In this document: positions 22,796-33,146 of the stretch, piece after piece
Numbering within the stretch: the first letter of the stretch is position 1
Layout of the letters: each line of letters opens with the position of its first letter
Source: Neoceratodus forsteri
Lineage: Eukaryota > Chordata > Ceratodontiformes > Ceratodontidae
NCBI GenBank assembly: GCA_016271365.2
Contig: CM028129.1
Location: 842,660,001 to 842,724,000, forward strand
Direction: 5' to 3'
DNA length: 64,000 nucleotides
Notes under the pieces: model-generated
Told to the model about the DNA's origin: nothing
The model's input: the letters and a program-made list of their open reading frames with translations, nothing else
Databases searched by the model: none
Translations under genes and position numbers: made by a program

Positions 22796-23791
22796 GCAAG
22801 CCAAAGCTTTCATTAGGCTTCTGTAAAATGCTTGGAGTCGTGGAGCCATCGATTGGGAAAACCATAGACTTTCTTTCTTTCCAGATCTTATTGCACAAAC
22901 TCAGACCAGGAAAAAAGAACTGAAAATTATTTAAAAAAATATTTCCTGGATCATGCAGTCTGTGCACAGTTATTCCCAGTGTGACTGCAAGTCAAGCACC
23001 ACATGAAGACTCACATCTTTACTGACCCTGAATCTGTGTCAGCTTTTGCTGTCAAACTGATTACTAATATTACTACCATGACCAATTAGGGTGATGGTGA
23101 TGGGTGACTATTCTAAAACTGGATATATGCAATTATATTTCTAAATGTGCTTATGGTCACAGCAGTTACAAGGTGCTGTCAGTAAGAATATAGGAGCTTC
23201 ATGTTTAATAATTTTAAACACATCCTATACCTATTATACCTTTTGTCTGCTTCCCTGGACCCATTTTCGTTTAATATCCAATGTACAATACCTAACCCCA
23301 GATCTAGGAGCTATATAATCTGAAGTGGTCTACGTTTTTTTCTCCTTTTTTTTCTTTTACAAGCTGCCATTTTGGCCCATTTATTTGTAAAACAATGTAT
23401 AAATATCCTTTATTCCTGGTGGGGCTAGATGGATTTCTTAAGGTGAAGGTTCACACCGCTCAATTTGTGGACTTACAGTGATATCTACTTTGATAAGATT
23501 TTGATTCCCTACTTGGTACCAGGTAAGTCTACCTTAGTGCATAGGGTAGTTTCTCAGTTTAACTGAGCCCAGGCTTTCTTCATATATACTTTCCCCCACC
23601 GAGGAGCACAGCCTCCCACACAATCTTATCTCCTATGAGGGGCCTGGAATATTGGCATCCCTCCTGCTTTGCCTATGTATAGGAGAGAGTGCTATCTCCT
23701 ACAATATCACTAGACTGGACTTTAATCCTGTTTACTATGTGGGCATTTTCTGCTATGTGTATTGAATGTACTAAGTCATTGGTGAAGTAAT
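22796..23791. other. Unassigned stretch
   Basis: No open frame, tandem repeat or element end that I can support. It lies between the L2 tail and the left terminal repeat of the DIRS element. Confidence 0.4.
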
Positions 23792-23936
23792 TGTTCTAGG
23801 AGCGTGGATATGTTGTTCATCCACGCTCTCTGGCATGTTCCTTTCCCCTTTAAATTCACCGGAAAGTCTTCAAGTTGGCTCCTGTCACCCACCCGGGTGG
23901 TAAATACCTCGGCTCTACCCCATGACACCAGATCTT
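23792..23936 (+). repeat. DIRS left inverted terminal repeat
   Basis: About 145 bp from ttctaggagcgtggatatg to catgacaccagatctt. It matches the reverse complement of 29511-29656 at most positions, including the stretch ttaaattcaccggaaagtct. Confidence 0.92.
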
Positions 23937-24126
23937 CCTTTCCCGCTGGAAGATTCAGGTTCCTTTGTGCTACTTCTGCAGTTCATAGACCCTGGATTCT
24001 CAATGATGGTTTTCACCACAATCACTTTCTTTAAAACTCATCAGAGTTTACGATACCAATCCAAGCACATCGGACATGGAGGACAAGTTGTCCCTCAGAT
24101 TTTGATGGTGTCTCTGCGGACAGAAA

Positions 24127-26200
24127 ATGTCGTGCACCAATCCCCACCTCTCGTGTGTCTACTGCTTGGGTGTCGTGCATGACACCACTTCATGCACCAT
24201 CTGTCTGGCCTTCCATCCCAACATCCTGGATGACCGCAAGACATGCCTGAAACTGGGGAGACTAGAGCTTCGCAACCCACCAGTGAAATCGAAGGAGGCC
24301 AGGTGGATGGTTTCCGCTGCTGTGAGATCCGCCGTGCAGCTCGACTAGATGGCGGCTTTCGAAGAGGAAGCTGCTCAAGCTTTGGCCAGCCGAAGTTTTT
24401 TCATGCCACTTAACTTGGGTTCTACCTTCACTGGGTCCTTTCCCGAGCTGTGCCAGTCTCTCCCCACCAGGGTTGAGGCGCCCTCGGGCTCGCACTCCTC
24501 CCACCCTAGGAAAAGGGACAAGGACCCTAAATATTCTTCTTCCCAAAGAAGACATTCCTGGAACCGAGAGCAGTCCGATTCTCAGGACCTTGTGGTCAAG
24601 ATCACTTCCTTGGCCGCCGGCTTCCCTGACCTTCCATCAGGCCAAGGCACTGAGGCCGAGGACACAGCTAAACCGGCCAAGATTTCTCTCAACCAGATTG
24701 AGCCATTGTTGCCAACTCCGGTCTATGACTCGTTGGAAAGGACACCTATCCTTTCCTTCCCCGATGAGGAAATACAGCCCTCGGGTGTCCCGATCAAGGG
24801 AAAGGTGCCAAAAACTTGGTTCTCCCCGACTCTGTCTTCTCCTGACTGAACGAGCTGACCCGTCAAGGACCAGGACCCCTTCAGTCGAAAAACCGAAGAA
24901 AGGTCACAAGCACTCTAGAAAGAGGCATCGCCACCGATCCTCATCCTCCTTGACTTTGACGGAAGCTCCGTTGACGTTACGAGGGTCTCATGTGGCAACA
25001 GCTGATTCTGACTGGTCAAAAGCTTGCTTCACCGGTAACACCAGCCATTATTTGGCCTCAGCCTCTTAGTCCAATGCTGACCCCTCCAGAACCAAAGATT
25101 CCGGTCCCTCCACCCGTAGGGCCGGCATGCATTCCAGCTTGGCCTGTTTTGGTCTCCCCACTGATTTTGGTGGAACCACCACCTAAGCTGCCTCAGGGAG
25201 AGGCTCCCTTGAAAGAGGATAGGACAGACACTGGCCTCCCCCATCATCTGTCCATTACAGTGGTCCCCGATCGCCCTCGGCATATCGAGGTAGACATGGG
25301 CGGGAGACCTTTATATCCTGATTCTTCAGACTCAGATGCCACTGGTCTTCACTTGCATCTGGGGGATGACGGGTCATCAGTGGCTGACTTGGAGGAAAGG
25401 CCTTCCTCCTTTCAGGGCATACTCCACCTCATTTCAGAATCAACCGGAATGCCCTTGGAGCCTATCCAAAAGAAGGTAGAGTATCCCCTCACGGATATCC
25501 TCAAGAGGGGGGATACCCTGACAGAGGCCTTTCCAGTGGCTGAAGCCATTGTTGGCCCAGCCCTTGAGCTATGGCAATGCCCTGCCTCCTGCCCAGCTCC
25601 ATCTGTCTGCATGGCCCGCAAGTGTACAGTACCCATGGGGTCCCTGGCGGATTTCACAGAGCATCCCTCGGCCGAGAGCCTTGTGACTGCTTCTGTGTTT
25701 AGAAACATGGGTAGCTCAACTGACACTGACCACCCTCCGGACAAGGAGTCCAAGTATATGGACTATTCTGCCCAGAAGGTTTATGCGGCCTCATCCTTGG
25801 GCCTTTGTCAGGCCAGCTTGGTTGTGATCATCGCACACTTCTCTCATGCCCTTTTGGGGTCAGTAGATGAAGTCCTCCCTCATCTCCCAGCGGACATGCA
25901 GACCACGGTGAAGCAGGTCCGTGACCAGGGGGCCATGCTGTTGTCAAACAGCAGCTCCAGATAGCCCTGGACATTGGAGATTCCTGTGCCCGCTCCTTAG
26001 AAGCCACAGTGGCCACTTGCCACAGGGCCTGGCTGAGGTTATCCTTCTTTCATGTGGATACTCAGCACAAGTTAGCTGATGTGCCCTTCCTCGGCACTGA
26101 CCTTTTTGGTCTGGGAATGGCAGGTCACCTCCAGCATATAGAGCAGTTCAATGACACCTTGGATGCTACCTCTGCAAAGGGTTCTTCGGGCAAGAACTAG
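24127..26200 (+). pseudogene. DIRS gag-like protein
   Basis: The putative nucleocapsid ORF starts at 24127 with a Cys/His cluster (CVYCLGVVHD then CTICLAF), as seen at the start of vertebrate DIRS gag proteins. An in-frame TAG at 24346-24348 is followed at once by ATG, and the same frame continues to 24849. A frameshift moves to the 324-codon frame 24990-25964 (Pro-rich, then an acidic segment, then a helical C-terminal half with KVEYPLTDILKRG and SLGLCQASL). After a stop and shift, the frame at 26009 gives ATCHRAWLRLSFFHVDTQHK and ADVPFLGTDLFG, the conserved C-terminal DIRS gag segment. The product would package element RNA. It is broken by at least three lesions. Confidence 0.82.
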
Positions 26201-26649
26201 CAGAAGTGCAAGAAGAAGCCCTTTCGGCATTCTTCCCCTGCGCTTTGACAGCCCTCCGATCAAGGAGGTCAGCAGCAACAGCAGCAATAACAGGCTCAAG
26301 CTTGGTGCCCCAGGCCCAAGCAGGTTCCTCAACAGCCCCATAAAGGAGGCTGAGGTGCCGGCCCAGGAGCCTGCTCCTCGTCTAAGCCTGCTCAGTGACG
26401 GGTTAGGGGTTGTCACCCCTACACCCGTCACACCAGCTTAGGGTCCTCCCGTGGGGGGCCAGCTCCATCAATTTCTTTCTGCCTGGTCCGGTATCACTTA
26501 GGACAGGTGGGTTCTGGAAGTGGTCATTCAGGGTCTGCCTCCAGAATTCGAGCAGTATCCTCCCAGCTGAGCCTGCACCCCTCGGGAGGAAAGGATCTCA
26601 GTTCGCACTCAGTCAGCCCTTCGGGATGACATTGCTCAGCTCCTCCACA

Positions 26650-27450
26650 AGGAGGTGGTAGCTCCAGTGCCAGATCCTCCTACAGACCCAGGCTTCATGT
26701 CCAGGTACTTCCTGGTGCCCAAGTGGATGGGGGGTTAGTTCCCCATCCTAGATCTCCACTACCTGAATCAATATCTCAGGTCTCACACCTTCCGGATGGT
26801 AACTCTGAACCAGATCATACCATTTCTGGAGTGAAACATGTGGTTCTGCTCACTGGATCTGCAGGACGCATTCTTTCATGTCCCAATCCATCCATCCCAC
26901 CAGTGGTTCCTCCACTTCAGGGTCGAAGAGACCCTGTACGAGTTCCGAGCCATGCCGTTCGGCCTGTCATCGGCCCCTTGGATCTTCACCAAGTGCATTG
27001 CAGTGGTGGCAGCCCATCGTCGGCATCGAGGAGTACGAATATACCCCTATCTTGACCATTGGCTCCTGGTGGGTTCCTCCCTTCAGGAAGTAGAGAGATC
27101 CAGGGATCTGGACCTCCGAACCTGCTCCCATCTAGGCCTCCTGATCAACAAGGCCAAATCAGAACTCTTGCCCTCTCAGGTGATGGGCTTTATCTGGGCA
27201 GAGCTCGACTCTCATCAAGCCAGAGCCTGGCTCCCAGCAGACAGGGCGGAGGTTCTCTCCTCCTTTACCCAGTCATTTCTGGTTGGGCACTTGCCCCTGC
27301 CTGGGACTTTCTGCGCCTTCTGGGTTACATGGCGGCATGCACCTCAGTGGTCCTTTGGGCCAGGTGGCACATGCGCCCCCTCCAATGGGAGCTGGCCACC
27401 CAGTGGACTCAGTGATATGGTCACTTTGACCAGCTGATCACGTAACCCAG
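26650..27450 (+). pseudogene. DIRS reverse transcriptase, YLDD altered to YLDH
   Basis: The best frame, 26838-27437, has motif A as FCSLDLQDAFFHVPIHP, then RAMPFGLSSAPWIFTK (motif B). The catalytic box reads YLDH (27048-27059) where DIRS and related RTs have YLDD. The second catalytic Asp is therefore His. Upstream parts of the RT lie in other frames (for example 26410-26661, with a stop before motif A), and the downstream connection shifts to another frame near 27270 (DFLRLLGYMAAC, HMRPLQW). The enzyme would copy the element RNA. This copy cannot do so. Confidence 0.88.
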
Positions 27451-27455
27451 AAGAT

Positions 27456-28324
27456 GTGGGATGCTGTCCAATGGTGGACCGTCCCAGATCGATTGCAGGA
27501 AGGAATCCCGTTTGTCCACCCAAGCCAACGGTCATCCTGATGACCGATGCATCTCTCATGGGCTGGGGAGCCACATGGAGGACCACAGGGCCCATGGGTT
27601 CTGGACTCCTAAGGAGTCCTGTTGCCACATTAACCTGTTGGAGCTCAGAGCAGTCAGACTGGCCCTGTCAGATTTCGCTCCTCAGCTCCAGGGTCAAGTG
27701 GTTCAAGTCCAGATGGACAATACCACTACCATGTACTACCTCTACAAACATGTTGGCATGCACTCCCATCTGCTGTGCAAGGAGGCGCTCCAGATCTGGA
27801 CCCTCATCAGCCAGTTGGAGGTGGATCTCCTTGCCATCCATGTGGCAGGAGTCTCGAACCAACTGGTGGATGCTCTCAGCCACTTAGGCCAGACATCCCA
27901 CGAGTGGTCTCTTCATCCAGAGGTAGCTTACAATCTGTTCTCCCACTGGGGCAGACCATTGGCGGACCTGTTTGCCTCCAGGAAGAACACCAAGCTGAGA
28001 CTGTACCATGCCTGCCTCCCTCAGCAGGGCTCACTGCAGGGGGATGCCTTCTCAAGGCCATGGACCCCAGGCCTCCTCTGTGCCTTCCCTCCATTTTCCT
28101 TGATCCATAAGATGCTACTCAAGGTGAGGAGGGACAAGGTGAAGGTGATTCTGGTAGCCCCAGACTGGTCACGCCTGTTCTGGTATCCAGATCTCCTCAG
28201 CCTCAGCTGCAGGGCACCGGAGTGGCTTTGTACACACCCAGACCTGATATCATTGAACCAGGGGAAGGTACTCCATCCAGACCTTCAATCCCTGCACCTC
28301 ACAGCCTGGTACCTGAGCGCCTAG
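27456..28324 (+). pseudogene. DIRS RNase H and linker region
   Basis: The frame at 27456 opens RNase H with ILMTDASLMGWGATW (catalytic Asp present). A frameshift moves to the 27461 frame, with NLLELRAVRLALSDF (Glu), VQMDNTTTMYYL (Asp) and VAGVSNQLVDALSH. The same frame continues with the conserved DIRS segment DLFASRKNTKL, ending at about 28324 after LLSLSCRAPEW. It overlaps the start of the recombinase frame by about 100 bp, as is common in DIRS. RNase H would remove RNA from the hybrid. One frameshift separates the catalytic residues. Confidence 0.85.
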
Positions 28325-29310
28325 AGTTCCAGGCTCTGGTTCTTTCCGAGGATGTCTACACTGTGGTGGAGGCATCTTGTAAGGAATCAACCAGGAAATG
28401 TTTTGCCTTCAAATGGAAAAGATTTTCCATTTGGTCTCAGTTAAGAGTCTGGACCACTTATCCTGCTCTGTCATCGACTCTTCGGGTGCACCTCATAGCC
28501 ATCTCTGCTTACCGGGCGCAGGCTGGTCAGCCAACATTGGCACAGGAGACAGTGGTTGGGTGCTTTTTCAAAGGCCTGGATCACATATCCCCTCCAGTGC
28601 GTGAACCTCCACCTCCATGGGATCTCTTTCTGGTTTTGGCAAAGCTCATGGGCAAGCCATCCGAACCCATGCACAAGTGTGAGCTCTCACACTTGTCATG
28701 GAAGACGGCCTTCCTGGTGGCTATCACATCAGCCAGAAGGACAGGGGAGATCCAGGCACTTTCGGTGGACTCCCCTTATCTGGTCTTTCACAGGGACAAA
28801 GTTGTCCTGCGCCCCCACCTGAAATTACTCCCGAAGGTGGTATCAGAGTTTCACCTTAACCAGGTGTTGACTCTGCCGGCATACTACCCTAACTACACCT
28901 CAGATGCTGAGTACAGGCTCCATACTCTGGACCTCAGATGTGCTCTCTCCTATTATAAGGAGAGGATGGTGGAAATTCGGGGAGAGGTTCGCCAGCTGTT
29001 TGTCACCTATGCTGAAGCCACTTCTGGCAGACTTGCAGGGAAGCGGACTATTGCTAGATGGATTACATCATGCATAGGTCTGTGCTATGAGTTGGTGGGC
29101 AAGGAGCCTCCCAGAGGGATAAGAGCTCATTCCACCCGCCATATGGCTGCATCAGTGGCTGCTTCCAGGGACACCCCTATCCAGGAGATCTGTTGGGCTG
29201 CTACCTGGAAGTCAGCAAACACCTTCATTACCCACTACCACATCAACCTTGAGTCATGCTGGGATTCTGGTTTTGGGATCTTGGTTCTCCAATCTCTGTT
29301 TCCTAAATAG
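28222..29310 (+). CDS. DIRS tyrosine recombinase (intact frame, 362 aa)
   Basis: A complete open frame of 362 codons in a window where nearly everything else is broken. Residues about 40-65 hold the conserved N-terminal segment (SCKESTRKCFAFKWKRF). The catalytic domain follows with TSARRTGEIQALS (Arg172 or Arg173), the H-x-x-R box AHSTRH (His303, Arg306) and the nucleophile in FITHYHINL (Tyr339). It is a phage-integrase-fold recombinase expected to join the circular DNA intermediate to the target. The frame overlaps the RNase H frame, so translation would need internal initiation or recoding. The exact start is uncertain; the first Met at 28222 is used. Conservation of all four checked catalytic positions suggests a fairly young copy, or that this is the last part to decay. 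Confidence 0.88.
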   Translation: MALYTPRPDIIEPGEGTPSRPSIPAPHSLVPERLEFQALVLSEDVYTVVEASCKESTRKCFAFKWKRFSIWSQLRVWTTYPALSSTLRVHLIAISAYRAQAGQPTLAQETVVGCFFKGLDHISPPVREPPPPWDLFLVLAKLMGKPSEPMHKCELSHLSWKTAFLVAITSARRTGEIQALSVDSPYLVFHRDKVVLRPHLKLLPKVVSEFHLNQVLTLPAYYPNYTSDAEYRLHTLDLRCALSYYKERMVEIRGEVRQLFVTYAEATSGRLAGKRTIARWITSCIGLCYELVGKEPPRGIRAHSTRHMAASVAASRDTPIQEICWAATWKSANTFITHYHINLESCWDSGFGILVLQSLFPK

Positions 29311-29364
29311 GGTGTGTGTGCCTTGCCTCCCTCCTACTTGAAAACTGCTTGGAGTCTGCCAGAA

Positions 29365-29458
29365 GTGTGGATGAACAACATATCCACACTCCTAGAAAAA
29401 CAGGTTACTCACCTGTAACAGTAGTTCTAGAAGTGGTATATGTTGTTCATTCACACGC
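29365..29458 (+). repeat. DIRS internal complementary region (ICR)
   Basis: 29365-29397 is the reverse complement of the outer edge of the left terminal repeat, and 29399-29458 is the reverse complement of the outer edge of the right one (29620-29678). The two halves meet at cctagaaaaacaggtt, which corresponds to the junction formed if the element ends are joined in a circle. This is the template arrangement proposed for DIRS-1 replication. Confidence 0.9.
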
Positions 29459-29510
29459 ACCCACCTGACCTCCCTGGCTTTAGGAGCACCACCTTACTTC
29501 CAGTGGGCTA

Positions 29511-29678
29511 AGATCTGGCATCATGGGGCGGAGCCAAGGTATTTACCACCTGGGTGGGTGGGAGGAGCCAACTTAAAGACTTTCCGGTGAATTTAAAGGG
29601 GGAAAGTGACATGCCAGAGCGTGTGGATGAACAACATATACCACTCCTAGAACTACTGTTACAGGTGAGTAACCTGTT
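29511..29678 (-). repeat. DIRS right inverted terminal repeat plus edge
   Basis: 29511-29656 pairs with the left terminal repeat. The extra edge (gttacaggtgagtaacctgtt) is absent from the left end but present in the ICR, as expected of DIRS right ends. Confidence 0.9.
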
Positions 29679-29689
29679 CTTACTATACT

Positions 29690-29925
29690 ATCTGTATTGA
29701 TCCCTTCTCCAGGTCTGAACCTGTTGTAACCATGTATCATTGACACTACTGTAAGCATCCTGCTTTTTCTCTGTATAAAGACTTATCTTTGTATTATGAT
29801 GCAACTTTCTATATGATGCAGCCATCTGTATGTGCCATCCTTATGGCTCAGGTCATGCCTGTAAATGGTCCCTGGAACCAGTGTACTTATCGCTTGACAA
29901 ATACATAAATAAAATAAAAAAATAT
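29690..29925 (+). mobile_element. L2-like LINE 3' tail
   Basis: The end (catgcctgtaaatggtccc, then cttgacaaatacataaataaaa) resembles the 3' end of the L2 LINE at 22640-22795. No coding sequence remains. It directly abuts the DIRS right end. Confidence 0.5.
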
Positions 29926-29929
29926 GCAT

Positions 29930-30290
29930 GGACATTACTTTATTCCATTTCTGTTTATTGTATCTCCCCGTACCTGCAATACTGAAATTGCATTTATGAT
30001 CTTTTATGTAGTTTGGTGTACAGTATATTGTATTACATAGAATTCCATAAATAACGTTTTCAAAAAAAGCATGCTTTTTTTGATTCAGGAGAACATTTTG
30101 TTCCAGTCCTGGTGATATTATTATTATTGTTGCTATGTTCTTCATTAGTGGTATGATTCATTTTGTCCATATCATTAACAGTTACAAGTGCAGTAGTACT
30201 GTACTTCCTGTTAGTAGACTTAGACTGGGAAATATGAGACACAGTAGACACTGCCATTAAAGGAATGGATATTCTTTCACTAACTATTGC
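29930..30290. other. Unassigned stretch
   Basis: AT-rich sequence with a 96-codon minus-strand frame (30060-30350) that is Asn/Thr-rich and not recognisable. No element end is visible. Confidence 0.35.
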
Positions 30291-30843
30291 AGAGACACAT
30301 AGTGTAGCTATGTTGCAGTAATAAATGACAGGGCTCGGGGCACCTAACAAACAGTTTAAATGGCTTTCACTATGCTACAGAGACACACAGTGTAGCTATG
30401 TCACAGTAATAAATGATAGGGCTTGGGGCACCTAACAAACAGAGTAATACAACCTACAGTAAATGACTTTCACTATGCTGCAGAGACACAGACTGTAGCT
30501 ATGTCACAGTAATGAATGGCAGGGCTCGGGGCACCTAACAAACAGTGTGATACAGCCTAAATGACTTTCATTATGCTGCAGAGACACACAGTGTAGCTAT
30601 GTCACAGTAATAAATGACAGGGCTTGGGGCACCTAACAAGTACAGTAATACAACCTAAATGACTTTCACTATGCTGCAGAGATACACAGTGTAGCTATAG
30701 CACAGTAATAAATGTCAGGGCTCGGGGCACCTAGCAAACAGTGTAATACAGCCTAAATGACGTTCATTATGCTGCAGAGACACACAGTGTAGCTATGTCA
30801 CAATAATAAATAACAGGGCTTGGAACACCTAACAAACAGTGTA
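30291..30843 (+). repeat. 98-bp tandem array, six units
   Basis: Units start with agagacacacagtgtagc at 30291, 30379, 30482, 30580, 30678 and 30776. Four of the six spacings are 98-103 bp; the first unit is shortened to 88 bp. Each contains gggctcggggcacctaacaa. Units differ at roughly 5-10 positions. A reverse-complement copy of part of the unit lies at 5300-5326. Confidence 0.92.
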
Positions 30844-30844
30844 C

Positions 30845-30912
30845 ATATAGTTACATAGTAGATGTCAGCAGAAAAAGATCCCTTGGTCCATCAAGTCTAC
30901 CCTAGATAGCAG
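30845..30912 (-). mobile_element. Short antisense CR1 3' tail
   Basis: The phrase gttacatagtagatgtcagc, then aaaaagatcccttggtccatcaagtct, is the reverse complement of the CR1 closing region. Only the last ~70 bp were inserted. Confidence 0.65.
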
Positions 30913-31868
30913 AATGGAGGTGCTGAGCAGTACCCCAGTGCATCATGCTAAGTCCTCTAAAATAACATTTCCTACCTTGGCCACTGTTGCTATTGTTACT
31001 GCTGTTCTTGCAGCTCACACCTGATTCATGGCTGGAGAATACCATACAATTATTAAAAAAAGCCACTTTTCCATCTTTCAGGCCATAACTCTTGATCAAT
31101 TTATCTGCACTGCCTACATCCTACTGACTGTTTATGGTCTGTTCCTGCACTCTTTCTCATAGCTATAAAGGAAGCATGCATGCTGGATTCCCTTTACAGA
31201 AGGAGAATTACTGGCACCACAGGGCAGAGTACTTTTTTGGGGGTAATCAATCACATGAGAGCAGGTGGTTTATGCTGACAGGAAGTGGGATCTGGGTTAA
31301 CAACTACAAACATTTTAAAAATAAAAGTACATCAAGGCAGACCTGGTACACTGAGCAGCAGTGTCTTAATGTACTTGGGTCTGTCAGATCCTGTGAGATC
31401 CCAGAGGTTATGATTTCAAGAGGACAGGTCCACCCATCCCTAGTGCAGACAGAGCTCCTTACAGCAATAAATATTATGGGACACAAGAGGAATAGCCTGG
31501 AGAACTTCATATGTATAGGTAAGGACCTGCTCAGGGTAGATAATGGAAAATATGTGAAGATGTATTAGGAGACCCATGTGGCTTCAGAGGGAGGACCACC
31601 TGTACCTGTCATGGTATCCCTTATCAAGGGGTATGCAGCCAGCACCATACCTGGCTATACCGCTTATGTGGAGTAGGAGGGCCTGGGGTCCATGTCAGTT
31701 AAATTATAATGTGAACTTCAGAATTTTCCAGATTCCTAGCAACTTCATTGATTAAAACAGATCATCTGACCATTCATTAATTCCCATTAAATGCATGGTT
31801 TATCTCTAACCTAATATCATCTACCTAGCTACAGCCAACCTGCATAAAAATAAGTTGTAAAAACATCA
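30913..31868. other. Unassigned stretch with a 144-codon open frame
   Basis: The plus frame 31134-31568 (144 codons, Met start) is the longest uninterrupted frame here outside transposons. It has no domain I recognise: the middle is rich in Ser, Asn and aromatic residues and the end is Lys-rich. Nothing upstream looks like a host promoter or splice structure. It may be chance. Note a minus frame (30902-31099) with SCKNSSNNSNSGQG, also unrecognised. Confidence 0.3.
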
Positions 31869-31872
31869 TTAA

Positions 31873-32174
31873 TGCTTCTGTTATGGTCAAAGCGACATGA
31901 GGTGTTAGGGTTTTCCTAACACCCCATCCTCACAAACCAGGCGGGAGAGCAGGTATGGGGTGTGTCTTAGGATTCTCAAGCTTAACGCTCTACCCATTCC
32001 ATCTGCAAATAAGGTCAGATGTGTATACTTTATGAGAATGGGGTGAGCTTTAGGCTTGAGAAGCCCAGGGCACACCCCACACCTGCTCTCCTGCCCGGTT
32101 TGGGAGAGGGGTTGTTAGGGGAAACCCTAATGCCTCAGTTTCCAACTTTTGTCACTTTAACCCTAACTGAAGCA
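31873..32174. mobile_element. Foldback MITE with TTAA duplication
   Basis: The left arm (31873-31999) and right arm (32036-32174) are reverse complements over about 125 bp with indels, leaving a 36-bp spacer. Termini are TGCTTCTGTTA and its near-complement. Direct TTAA copies flank it (31869-31872 and 32175-32178). TTAA duplications point to a piggyBac- or Kolobok-type transposase acting in trans. No coding capacity. Confidence 0.8.
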
Positions 32175-32379
32175 TTAACGAGGTTTATTGCAACTTATTT
32201 CCTTACTTTTTGAGATAATATAATAGTATTCTTTTTTTATGGTGGAAGCGCAGGATCCTTTGGACCCTACACTCCCATCCTTCCATAGATGTCTATATGT
32301 ATGTAGCTGTGGAAGCACTGGGCCCCTCCGGGCCCTGTGCTTCCATTTATAGGACAACAGTGACCAAATTGTTAGAATA

Positions 32380-33141
32380 GCCATCTTATTAACCCACCTC
32401 ATATACCTGATATAGAAAATTTTCGAATCCCCACCAAAACACAATTCTGTGCAGCTGCAATGCAATTCCATGACACAGGTGCAAAAACACATTTTGAACA
32501 GGATTCAAAAAAAGACAGCTGTGACTTACATGAGGAGGGGTAATAAGAAGGCTATGATGAAAATCTGGGATAAAAATATTTAACATTAAAAAGTTATGAG
32601 CAGGCGTAGCAAAATTGCAATGAATTGTCATAAATTTGGCATTTTTTTCATATTTTGATCCCAAATTTTCAACATAGTCTTCATATGACCCCACCTCATA
32701 AAACTTGTTGGTAAAAATTTTCAAATCCATGCCAAAATGCCATTCCATGCCACAAGTGCAAAAACACATTTCAGACAGGAAGTAAAATATGACAGCTGTA
32801 CTGTTCATGAGGTGATATGACAAAATGGCTATGTTGGAAATTTGGAGTCAAAATATTGAAAATTACCAACGTTATGCATGTGCGTAGAAAAATTTCAATG
32901 GACACACATAACTTCAGCATTTTTAGGAATTTATTTCACCAAATTTTCAACATGGTTTTTTAGACCCCACCCTTATGAACGCCATAAGAAATTTCATTAT
33001 TTGAGCAGAAAGGTGATTTTGCTCAGCGACCACAAAATCACCTTCCAGGCCTGATTAATGAAATGGCAGTTACAGTATTCATGAGGTGGGGTCACAAAAA
33101 TACCATGTTGAAAATCTGGTGAAAAATTCCAATAAATGGCA
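32380..33141. repeat. ~276-bp repeat units with internal inverted repeats
   Basis: The block catgaggnggggtnanaa ... tatgttgaaaatctgg recurs at 32529, 32806 and 33080. Its reverse complement (attttcaacat ... gaccccacctcat) recurs at about 32666 and 32943. Spacing is 274-277 bp. Blocks such as tgcaaaaacacattt also recur at 32480 and 32757. Another piece lies at 63870-64000. Confidence 0.8.
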
Positions 33142-33146
33142 ATGGT

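Larger units (their letters stand above)
23792..29678 (+). mobile_element. DIRS-type tyrosine-recombinase retrotransposon
   Basis: A 5.9-kb element with the DIRS architecture: inverted terminal repeats (23792-23936 and 29511-29678), gag-like region, RT, RNase H, tyrosine recombinase (YR), and an internal complementary region (29365-29458). DIRS elements lack an integrase. They are thought to circularise and integrate by recombination at the repeat edges, leaving no target duplication. The gag, RT and RNase H frames contain stops and shifts, while the YR frame is open. There is no LTR. The GC-rich coding sequence contrasts with the AT-rich flanks. Confidence 0.93.

Noticed and set aside
31900..31930. 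ttaggg-like strings considered as interstitial telomere
   Set aside because: Single occurrences inside a foldback element, not a tandem array.
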